DNA of 15,157 nt from Zygnema cylindricum. Lineage: Eukaryota > Streptophyta > Zygnematophyceae > Zygnematales > Zygnemataceae. A program made the translations under genes and the position numbers. Below, piece after piece: positions 8,989 to 13,849 of the stretch. The stretch lies in NCBI GenBank assembly GCA_037447655.1, contig JBBHKE010002384.1, forward strand, positions 1 through 15,157, given 5' to 3'. The notes under the pieces were generated by a model, which saw only the letters and a list, made by a program, of their open reading frames with translations, was not told where the DNA came from and searched no databases. The stretch's first letter is position 1; the number at the start of each line of letters is the position of its first letter.

Positions 8989-9506
8989 ATGAATAGATCA
9001 ACGATTGCTTTTTCTATGTGTAAACGGCGTTGTAAATAATTCAAAATGTTGGTAGATGTAGAGATAGGTAAACCGTTTTCTTAAAGATGGCCACACAATA
9101 ACTGTAGTATTCACATATTTTGCAAATTGCCAGTCGTCTTAATCCTCTCTTCTCAAACCTGAACTAAAAAATTAAGAGTAATTCAAAAAAAAAAAAATGT
9201 AAAATCACACCTCTCCATTTGGAAGTTTTGAGAAAGAAGATAAAGGGAGAGAGAGAGAAAGGTAAGGAGACAGAGAGAGAGGGAGAGAGAGAGGGGAGGT
9301 GGGGAGAGAATCAAGGGGTTAAGGGCCACAAAACAATGCACCGTCATTAAGCCATCGAACTGTCGAGATTTAATCACTTTAGCGATCCGAAGACAATCTT
9401 TAGCAATGGGGTTTTTGCACATTCGACAACTTGAACGCCCTGTTTTCGCATAGTCAACTCTAAAAGGCTTAAAAGCTGGTTGTTCATCTTCCATGTTGCT
9501 ATCCAT
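44..9506 (-). CDS. PARP1: Poly(ADP-ribose) polymerase 1, plant-type, nine 5' exons (3' part outside window)
   Basis: Nuclear enzyme that binds DNA breaks and makes poly(ADP-ribose) from NAD+ (known for the family). Nine exons join to residues 1-646 plus two bases, with phase agreeing at every junction. Domains in order: zinc finger 1 (C27, C30, H59, C62); zinc finger 2 (C130, C133, H160, C163); a Lys/Glu-rich linker about 196-333; PADR1/zinc 3 (C400, C403, C416, C426, the same 3-13-10 spacing as human C295, C298, C311, C321); BRCT about 505-585; WGR from about 603. R24, F50-D51 and W423 sit where human R18, F44-D45 and W318 do, residues known for DNA contact and interdomain signalling. The BRCT-WGR spacer is very short, as in plants. 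The catalytic region is off the left edge, so activity cannot be judged. The start ATG at 9506 follows an in-frame TGA at 9519-9521. The linker is longer than I recall for angiosperm PARP1. Confidence 0.95.
322..533. repeat. Tandem array of a 52-53 base AT-rich unit (four copies), intron 8
   Basis: Units begin near 322, 375, 427 and 480. Each carries TTAAGAAGAAYAATAGTC, then AATACTAATAAGAATAATAAAATAG, then GTGGTTACA in part. Copies differ by a few substitutions. Weaker copies of AATAAGAAGAACAATAGTCG recur at about 570, 816 and 944, so the array once extended across most of 320-1010. A poly(A) run lies at 597-613. Three copies of GTAGGGATGT with following bases lie at about 620, 670 and 770. 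Confidence 0.75.
1108..1410. repeat. GGTCATGTTTT minisatellite, intron 8
   Basis: About 300 bases made of a degenerate 10-12 base unit with core TTTTGGTCATG. More than 20 copies are visible, some shortened or carrying GGCCATG or GGTCATC. Open frames across it (about 100 codons of F, G, H, V, L, M) come only from the repeat having no stop and are not coding. Confidence 0.85.
1488..1680. repeat. A/T homopolymer block, intron 8
   Basis: Runs of A and T of 7 to 20 bases fill the block, broken by short groups such as AACTT and GGGGTT. It directly adjoins exon 8. The composition is extreme and may include sequencing or assembly error. Confidence 0.7.
1688..1754 (-). CDS. PARP1: PARP1 exon 8: BRCT central strand and helix
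   Basis: Sixty-seven bases encoding [21 protein letters not shown] (544-564) with split codons at both ends (Ala543 and Lys565). It aligns with the CIST motif of PARP1 BRCT. The acceptor is TCTTTTCCAG|; the donor GCCAA|GTAAGA reads straight into a TAA in frame. The exon sits at the edge of a block of A and T homopolymers. Confidence 0.9.
1976..2036 (-). CDS. PARP1: PARP1 exon 7: BRCT helix 1 and second strand
   Basis: Sixty-one bases encoding [20 protein letters not shown] (residues 523-542) and the first base of Ala543. The 'IEKAGG' motif is the BRCT helix-to-strand turn (IEKLGG in human PARP1). The acceptor is CTTTTTCAG| and the donor TCTTCAG|GTGGGG. Phase 0 in and phase 1 out match exons 6 and 8. 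Confidence 0.9.
2105..2660. repeat. 278-base tandem duplication, intron 6
   Basis: Bases 2171-2382 recur at 2449-2660 with a constant offset of about 278 and few differences, e.g. TATTGAGCCC at 2271 and 2549. Between and before the copies is AT-rich repeat sequence of the form ACTGATTATATAC and AATTATATACGGAT (about 2071-2215 and 2383-2480). The duplication is more similar than the surrounding repeats and so looks recent. Confidence 0.85.
2745..3150. repeat. GGGAGA hexanucleotide array with GGGCGA variants, intron 6
   Basis: Purine-rich array on the plus strand. About 2816-2950 is almost perfect GGGAGA (one phase slip near 2880); about 2975-3075 drifts to GGGCGA. Long open frames on both strands (Arg-Gly-Glu or Ser-Pro-Leu repeats) are products of the repeat and not genes. 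It ends about 10 bases inside the exon 6 donor. Confidence 0.92.
3161..3370 (-). CDS. PARP1: PARP1 exon 6: end of PADR1 region and start of BRCT
   Basis: Encodes residues 453-522. It begins [20 protein letters not shown], continuing the basic end of the PADR1 region ('LLPPP' parallels the FPP of animal PARP1). Residues 505-522, '[18 protein letters not shown]', form the first strand and loop of BRCT. The acceptor is TTTATGACAG|, preceded by a long CT-rich tract on the minus strand; the donor is ACTCAG|GTTAGT. Length is exactly 70 codons, phase 0 on both sides, agreeing with both neighbours. Confidence 0.93.
3376..3668. repeat. GA-rich tract before exon 6, intron 5
   Basis: Imperfect GAGAGG/GGGAGA sequence on the plus strand. 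On the coding strand it is a pyrimidine tract of about 290 bases ending a few bases before the exon 6 acceptor. Confidence 0.88.
3838..3972. repeat. CT-rich tract of opposite strand bias, intron 5
   Basis: CCCTCTCC-type sequence on the plus strand, so purine-rich in the transcript. It is complementary in type to the tract at 3376-3668. A similar short tract lies at 4870-4930 next to the exon 5 donor. Confidence 0.85.
4375..4592. repeat. Degenerate TATTCTATTCATGTAC minisatellite, intron 5
   Basis: About nine to eleven copies of a unit of 17-22 bases with core TTCTATTCATGTAC, separated by short variable spacers such as TTG, GAAG and AAAG. Copies in the middle (4470-4540) are the most decayed. 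Confidence 0.75.
4669..4694. mobile_element. Decayed terminus of a MITE-like family, intron 5
   Basis: CGCTATATAGC followed by AATTCACGGTGTG matches the right terminus of the element at 11679-11898 (CGCTAATAACGATTCACGGTGT), with identical ATTCACGGTGT. No convincing left partner is visible, so this is probably a fragment. Confidence 0.4.
4865..4931. repeat. CT-rich tract abutting the exon 5 donor
   Basis: On the coding strand this is GTGAGAGAGGGAG... continuing as GGGAGA for about 65 bases, beginning inside the donor site itself. Confidence 0.85.
4935..5662 (-). CDS. PARP1: PARP1 exon 5: Lys-rich linker and PADR1/zinc finger 3
   Basis: Encodes residues 211-452. The first half is low-complexity Lys/Glu/Ser sequence with basic clusters such as KSKKRK (224-229), a likely nuclear localisation signal. 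From about 334, '[19 protein letters not shown]' begins PADR1. It continues with '[10 protein letters not shown]' and zinc-3 ligands C400, C403, C416 and C426; W423 matches the human W318 position. The acceptor is ATTTACAG| and the donor CTCAAG|GTGAGA, phase 0. The donor runs directly into a GA-rich tract. PADR1/zinc 3 couples DNA binding to catalysis in the family (known). Confidence 0.95.
5888..6092 (-). CDS. PARP1: PARP1 exon 4: second half of zinc finger 2
   Basis: Encodes residues 142-209, with 'PLWCHLECM' giving finger 2 ligands H160 and C163, followed by a Trp-rich stretch ([12 protein letters not shown]) closing the domain. The acceptor is TTTTTCAG|ATTCGA, phase 0. The donor is AAAC|GTAAGT, phase 1, whose last C plus GA of exon 5 gives Arg210. 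Decayed copies of this exon's acceptor and first codons lie upstream in intron 3. The reading frame stays open straight through the following intron. Confidence 0.94.
6100..6650 (-). repeat. Diverged array including copies of the exon 4 acceptor, intron 3
   Basis: On the minus strand the unit is: a T-rich tract ending in YAG-like sequence, an exon-4-like start (ATTCGAnnTGGGAAAA...TGG), then TTAAACAACAAAACACCCAC. The AACAACAAAACAC block occurs at about 6194, 6378, 6511 and 6591 (plus coordinates). Exon-4-like starts lie at 6309 and 6428, with weaker ones near 6240 and 6556. Units are about 85-130 bases. The true exon 4 start at 6092 is the last member. Confidence 0.65.
7695..7922. mobile_element. 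Foldback/MITE-like element, intron 3
   Basis: AACTACACGGTGTATCGCTA at 7695 is matched in inverse by the sequence ending at 7922. The inverted match covers the first 57 bases at roughly 88% and continues more weakly towards the centre near 7810, so the whole element could fold into one long hairpin. No open frame and no clear target-site duplication are visible. It is non-autonomous in form. Confidence 0.75.
7864..8054. repeat. Tandem duplication of the element's right arm plus flank
   Basis: Two copies, 7864-7954 and 7955-8054. Both contain AAAAGATGTTT, an AACACTAATA...ATACAYGGTGTAGTT terminus, and the flank ACCTWCCTCT-ACTTTTGAAAA. The second copy ends 22 bases from the exon 3 donor at 8076. 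Confidence 0.75.
8077..8284 (-). CDS. PARP1: PARP1 exon 3: end of zinc finger 1, acidic spacer, start of zinc finger 2
   Basis: Encodes residues 73-141. It opens with [16 protein letters not shown], the conserved C-terminal part of finger 1, then an acidic spacer rich in Glu and Gly (about 96-116), then '[16 protein letters not shown]' with finger 2 ligands C130 and C133. The acceptor CCTGCAG| is preceded by a pyrimidine tract formed by the GGGAGA array (read on the minus strand). The donor is GAG|GTGAGA, phase 0. The spacer's GAG/GAT-rich codons look like slippage-prone sequence that has entered coding DNA (inference). Confidence 0.94.
8288..8360. repeat. GGGAGA array before exon 3, intron 2
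   Basis: GGAGGGGGAGG then GGGAGA units on the plus strand. On the coding strand it is the pyrimidine tract directly before the exon 3 acceptor CTGCAG. Confidence 0.9.
8622..8671 (-). CDS. PARP1: PARP1 exon 2: H-x2-C half of zinc finger 1 (50-base micro-exon)
   Basis: Fifty bases encoding [16 protein letters not shown] and two bases of the next codon. It supplies zinc ligands H59 and C62. The acceptor is CTATGGCAG| and the donor AAAAG|GTATAT. Entry phase 0 matches exon 1, and exit phase 2 joins the leading C of exon 3 to make Ser72. The motif resembles the MW-H-x2-C stretch of plant PARP1 finger 1. The exon is too short to stand out as an open frame, and lies between two long GA repeats and a GGGAGA array. 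Confidence 0.92.
8779..8986. repeat. Two (GA)n microsatellites, intron 1
   Basis: Perfect (GA)n at 8779-8850 and about 8932-8986, with impure GA-rich sequence before the second. They are separated by a unique stretch of about 35 bases. Long Arg-Glu or Ser-Leu frames here are artefacts of the repeat. Confidence 0.95.
9240..9312. repeat. GA-rich tract, intron 1
   Basis: GAGAGAGG-type sequence, pyrimidine-rich on the coding strand, starting about 30 bases after the exon 1 donor. Confidence 0.85.
9342..9506 (-). CDS. PARP1: PARP1 exon 1: first half of zinc finger 1
   Basis: Encodes residues 1-55, including '[12 protein letters not shown]' with zinc ligands C27 and C30, and ends in 'QFDGLMT'. 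It starts at ATG 9506; an in-frame TGA lies 13 bases upstream (9519-9521), so translation cannot begin further up in this exon. A second in-frame ATG at 9491 (residue 5) is a less likely start. The donor is ACG|GTGCAT, a weak GT site. It is supported because phase 0 joins directly to the MWHH of exon 2 and restores the H-x2-C half of the finger; reading on gives VHCFVAL instead, which breaks the finger. Confidence 0.92.
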
Positions 9507-9610
9507 CTCTTTCAATTCTCAAATTTCTGCAAAATGTTATTCAGCCAAAGTTGAAGTTAATACAAGTTTACCTTTATTGACGACAAAGTTATAAGTTAGA
9601 CTTTATAAAC
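9507..9610 (-). promoter_or_regulatory. Candidate PARP1 core promoter and 5' UTR
   Basis: On the minus strand, TATAAA (9602-9607, in context GTTTATAAAG) lies about 96 bases before the start codon and would place transcription start near 9575, giving a leader of about 65-70 bases. The alternative is a 5' UTR intron: TTTTGCAG lies just before 9526 and could be an acceptor. The two readings conflict and transcript data would decide. Both are inference from short motifs. Confidence 0.25.
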
Positions 9611-10110
9611 AACAACGCTGAAGTTATTATAGGTTTATATTGAGAGACGACCAAATTTACCTGTGAGAACGCCAAGACCTTTTTTTTTAAATTAAACAGA
9701 AAAATATACTGGTTTAGCGACCATTCGTTGAGACAAGATTGAACAGAGTATACTTAGTAAAAATATATCGTTGACTGAACGTTTGGAAAAATGATTTTCC
9801 AAAATTTCAGGAGATTCCCGAACTGAAATAGTCATAAAACAAGGAAATTGACACAACCCTTTCCAAAAAGCTCTAAAACTATAATGTACTTCAATGGCAA
9901 ATTTCTTAATGGAAATGGTTTATAAGAAGGGAAATTGAAATTGAGAAATATCAACAACATTCCTCAATAATACCACCGAATGGAGAATTTGGCATTTCTC
10001 CAGCTTCTCCTGTCAAAGAAGTGAAACTATTGCTATTAGTGTAAATGCGAACTATATAAGTATATTACTAATTTACTGTAGGGAGACGTGGTGAATCGTA
10101 GTTTACTCCC
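9611..10110. other. Upstream region of PARP1, no gene seen
   Basis: AT-rich sequence with stops in all frames and no repeat array. Two loosely similar stretches (GAAGTTAATACAAGTTTA near 9551 and GAAGTTATTATAGGTTTA near 9620) are a small direct repeat. It probably contains the promoter region of PARP1. Confidence 0.5.
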
Positions 10111-10258
10111 TTAAATAGTGTTGTTAACACTATTTTATGATTTTCGGCCAGAAAAAGCAAAGTGGCTTATATTGGGCCACTTACTTAAATAGTGTTATTA
10201 ACACTAATTTACGATTTTGGCTTAATTACAAAAAAAAAAAGACACTACCTGGAAATAA
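10111..10258. repeat. 74-base direct repeat built on the palindrome AAATAGTGTT-RTT-AACACTATTT
   Basis: AAATAGTGTTGTTAACACTA at 10113 recurs with one or two changes at 10187, followed in both by ATTTTAYGATTTT-CGGC. Between them AAGTGGC...GCCACTT can form a hairpin (about 10160-10182). Related AGTGTTAATAACAC occurs at about 4199 in intron 5, and AACACTAATA is part of the termini of the element at 7695. Confidence 0.65.
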
Positions 10259-11047
10259 AGTGATTAACATTAACAAGTGATTGGTGGTTTAGTTTTTGAC
10301 AAGGTATTTATCCGAAATAAAACCTTATAGTTTTACAAGTTTAAAATATGAAGCGATAAAAACCTTAAAGGTATAAAAATAGTGTCTGAGAAAGAAATGA
10401 ACTCAATTTGTAAGAAAATTACCGTAATGGAAATGTGAACTTTTTTGGATTTTATGTCACCACATGTAACAATATGTCTGACCAGCTTCAAAACATGAAG
10501 TGATGAAAACCTTAAAAATAATAAGGTAAAAAACCAAAATGAAAATAAAAATCACAACGAAAATAGGGGTTGAAATGGTTTTAAAATTTTCAAGGCATGA
10601 AAAATGTATAACTAAGAGGGAGAAGGGATGTGCAGAATTCAAATATCACAAAAAGAACATCAAAAAGTCCATAAAATCATAAAAAATATCAAAAAATCTG
10701 CAAAATTATCAGAAAATCATTCAAAAATCATCAAGGAACAAAACTACAATTTTGTGTTTGATTTTCAAAATAGCAAAACTTTTGCAACTGCCTAGATAGA
10801 TGGAAACTTGACAAACTCTTTAATTTTATTCTTTAACAAAAAAAAAAAAGGCCCCGCAGGCAATTTTTCAATATTATATTTAACTTCATTTGATTCTAAT
10901 TTAAATTAGTTATGTTTTATTTCATTTTCTTTTGCTTTTCAGCCAGAATTGGTTTGTTTAATAGGAAAGGGATGCATTGTAAGGAACTAAAAAACTAAAA
11001 AAAAAATCAAATGGAGAAACAAAAAAGGTCAACTATATATGGATAAT
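10259..11047. other. AT-rich intergenic sequence without a gene
   Basis: No supported frame. A diverged direct repeat lies at 10343-10370 and 10489-10517 (ATGAAG-GAT-AAAACCTTAAA). Bases 10646-10735 are a degenerate CAAAAAATCAT-type array. Confidence 0.5.
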
Positions 11048-11082
<35 letters not shown>

Positions 11083-11086
11083 TTAT
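11048..11086. repeat. (TTTA)n microsatellite
   Basis: About nine tandem TTTA units followed by poly(T). Confidence 0.92.
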
Positions 11087-11462
11087 TTTTTTCATTTAAT
11101 TAGTAGATATAGCTCACAGTTCCAGAAATCGCAAAAAAAAATCACAAATTCGTTGGATTTTATTTCAAAAAATGATAATCAGCCTTTTTTTTTTTAACTG
11201 ACCGGAAGTATAATTTTCCCACCTTATAGCGTCCGCTTGACAAAACTTATAAATTTAAAATGTTCGAATATTGATTGTAATTGGTCAAATATTGAAACAA
11301 AAGATATTAATATATCATCTGTTTCTAATTGCCTTTGCTTTTGTTTTAGTTTTTTTATGTGATTGCAAGAGCATTTTTTTCTATTGCAGGAGCAATTTTT
11401 TCAACATTCAGAGTGTTACAAAGCGTTGGAGAGTTTGGATTGGATTGGGTTGGGCGGAAGTC

Positions 11463-11661
11463 CATATGTAGTTTTTTCAAAAAAATAAATATTCGCGTGC
11501 ATGATCCTTCTGACGTTTTCATTCGTCCACGTGGCAGGTCTGCTAGATGTTAAAAAACGTCACATGTAGTTTTTTCAAAATTTATGAAGTTTCGCGTGCA
11601 TGATCCTTCTGGCGTTTTCATTCGTCCACGGTGGCAGGTCTGCTAGATCATAAAAAACGTC
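11463..11661. repeat. 98-base tandem duplication containing a G-box-like core
   Basis: CATATGTAGTTTTTTCAAAA at 11463 and CACATGTAGTTTTTTCAAAA at 11561 start two copies. Both run through TTCGCGTGCATGATCCTTCT, CGTTTTCATTCGTCCACG, TGGCAGGTCTGCTAGAT and TAAAAAACGTCA. Copy 1 has an intact CCACGTGGC (palindromic G-box, ABRE-like core); copy 2 has CCACGGTGGC, one base longer, which breaks it. Confidence 0.85.
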
Positions 11662-11678
11662 AAATTACATCCGTACAT

Positions 11679-11898
11679 GTACACCTTGAATCGTTATTAG
11701 CGTAGAAGTTTTTTTTAGCGTATAGGAATAATTACCGTTATTAACGCTAATTGGGAATTTATAAATTTTCAAAGAAATCGTTTACTCTAATTAGGAATTA
11801 GGGGTTTTTTAAATAGTATGGATAATTCTATTTTAGAATTTGGAAAAAAAAGGTACCTAACATAGCGTTCAATACGCTAATAACGATTCACGGTGTAC
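11679..11898. mobile_element. MITE-like element with 26-base terminal inverted repeats
   Basis: The left end at 11679-11704 and the right end at 11873-11898 are inverse copies with one mismatch (outer end GTACACC, inner TCGTTATTAGCGTA). The interior is AT-rich with more TTAACGCTAA-like motifs and no open frame. The outer bases GTAC could be part of the inverted repeat or a target duplication. Termini resemble those at 7695-7922 and 4669-4694. Confidence 0.75.
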
Positions 11899-13056
11899 TG
11901 TATCGCCGCTTCATTAGGGGAATCGTACAAACGTAAAATTAATGTACTCGCCCTGTTGCTTTATATTGACACATGCTCAAACATCAATTTTTTTTGGTAT
12001 TTTTTTTTCTTTTTTTCCTACGTTTCGTAGAAACGTAAAGGGACTTTGTATTGGTTGTATAAGTTTTTGTCATGATGTTAACTTATTGCAAAAAATTGCG
12101 ATGGAAAATCCATCCGAGAATAAAGGGGGTAAAAGGTGAACAACGTTGGACAACAATAGTGAGGAGAAAAACATCAGTGTAAAAGATCAAACACACTAAG
12201 GCAACGCTAACTATAAGAATTATCACGAGCTCTAACGAACACTGCGTAAGATGAGTACCCACAAAAAAAGTAAATTTATAGTACATGACTGCAAACAACA
12301 ACAACAAGCTAAGCTCCACAATCGTGAAGGTCATATATGTGGACTGCATCTCGAGGTGGAAGATATAAAAGGCCCAGTGTCGTTTGCTGGGAGGAAGGAT
12401 GATTGTACTTCGTCGGAGGAGGGATGCAACTTGAGCTTATTGAAGGGTCGTTAATACATGTTGACGGTAAAAAGTAGCTAAAAATTTAGTAGTGAAGACT
12501 CCCTCGACATCTCAAGACAAACTGTTTTCCGTGCACAATCGCGGAAAAATTCATAAAAATACTTTTCTAAGATCCGAATATCTCCATTGTGTTTGGGACA
12601 AACTCATCGGACACATTCTTTAGTTTAGAGGAAAGTCAAGCCAAACCGAGGGCTCCATCGGCCTTCCGAAAATAAACAATGAGGGAGTATATGAGAGGCA
12701 TCACGTCTTTCGGTCTACCTCGCTTCTGAAACACTGTGTCCTCCATTGAAATACAGAGTACAGGAAGCCTCTAGATAGTTATTAACTAACCCACTTTCAA
12801 TGGCAACCACTGCTACCTAAGCAGACAAGCAGACAAGCTGACTGCACCCTTGTGCAGCCTGAACTCCCGTGAGTCCGTAGGAAAAAGAATCTCTGAAAAC
12901 GCCCAACCAGGCGATAAGTTATAAGCCGACAAAAATGCCAATTTATACAACCTCTCAAAGAGAGAGAAAACCATCTACTAGATTTTTCTAAGTCTTAGCT
13001 TCCTATCACAACCCCTATCTACTAGTTGTACGAACCAATCACAATACTGTATAGTA
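11899..13056. other. Intergenic stretch without a supported gene
   Basis: Less AT-rich from about 12300 on. Open frames are under 90 codons and show no motif I recognise. Short perfect hairpins occur at about 12841-12856 (CTGCAC-CCTT-GTGCAG) and just after (ACTC-CCGT-GAGT). It may hold decayed mobile-element sequence, but nothing can be assigned. Confidence 0.4.
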
Positions 13057-13621
13057 CATAAAAGTACTACTGCCGATGTACTTTTTGTACGACCTTTGTA
13101 AGACAAGGCCATTGAGCGGACGCGTGTCCATTTCCCACTCGTCCATACGTTCCTCGGAATTCCTGCGACCGAATGTTATTTCTCCATGTGGCGCCAGGTC
13201 ATGCCACGTCACTAAATGCCAAAGTGACCATTCAGGGATTTCGACGATGGTGTGCGCCGTTGGATTTGACTCGAAATGCAATCTCAGCCATTAAAATTAT
13301 TTGCGCGATATTTGTTTCGCTGTCGAAACAAAATGCGCTATATAAAAGTACTACTATTGATGTACTTTTTGTACGACCTTTGTACGACAAGGCCATTGAG
13401 CAGACGCGTGTCCATTTTCCACTCGTCTGTACGTTCCTCGGAATTCCTGCGACCGAATGTTATTTCTCCACGTGGCGCCAGGTCATGCCAGCCACTAAAT
13501 GCCAAAGTGACCATTCTGGGATTTCGGCGATGGTGTGCGCCGTTGGATTTGACTCGAAATGCAATCTCACCCGTTATAAATATTTGCGCGATATTTGTTT
13601 CGCTGTCGAAACAAAATGCGC
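13057..13621. repeat. 283-base tandem duplication with G-box-like core and internal hairpin
   Basis: Copy 1 about 13057-13338, copy 2 about 13341-13621, roughly 95% alike. Both contain TGTACTTTTTGTACGACC, CGGAATTCCTGCGACCGAAT, GGCGCCAGGTCATGCCA, TGTGCGCCGTTGGATTTGAC and a hairpin TTGTTTCG-CTGT-CGAAACAA flanked by GCGC. Copy 2 has CCACGTGGCGCC; copy 1 has CCATGTGGCGCC. A TATATAAAAG box lies between the copies (about 13339-13348). The offset of 283-284 is not a multiple of 3, and open frames through both copies use different frames in each, so it is not coding. Confidence 0.85.
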
Positions 13622-13799
13622 GGTATCCGTTTCGCAACCGTACCGTACTCCGTACTTTAGAAAAACTGTATCTATGCATGGCGTATATAGTTTCAGTTAA
13701 ATGAATTAGTTCATTTCTAAATATATAAATATCTATCAAACCCAATAGCATTTAGCATTGGTCTTAGACTAATAGGCTAAAGCTGACCGCTGCCGGCCA

Positions 13800-13846
13800 A
13801 CTTGACGGAAGGCAGGTATCAGGATCAAATCCTGGGTCCGTCAAGT
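13800..13846 (+). other. Hairpin with perfect 10-base-pair stem and B-box-like core
   Basis: ACTTGACGGA (13800-13809) pairs exactly with TCCGTCAAGT (13837-13846). Inside, CAGG-ATCAAAT-CCTG (13820-13834) forms a T-arm-like stem-loop; GGATCAAATCC matches 9 of 11 bases of the RNA polymerase III B-box consensus. It is too short for a tRNA and has no clear A box. It may be a tRNA-derived SINE fragment or a structured repeat end. Confidence 0.4.
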
Positions 13847-13849
13847 ATA

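Noticed and set aside
8498-9001. Ser-Leu and Arg-Glu frames over the GA microsatellites
   Set aside because: Products of (GA)n lacking stops. Only the 50-base exon 2 inside this region has family similarity.
12083-12349. Hydrophobic 88-codon minus-strand frame as a small membrane protein
   Set aside because: Hydrophobic content follows from T-rich sequence; no family, promoter or splice support.
13173-13704. Open frames of 142-175 codons on the plus strand
   Set aside because: The frames cross the 283-base duplication in different frames in each copy, so the same DNA would encode unrelated proteins. No domain is recognisable.
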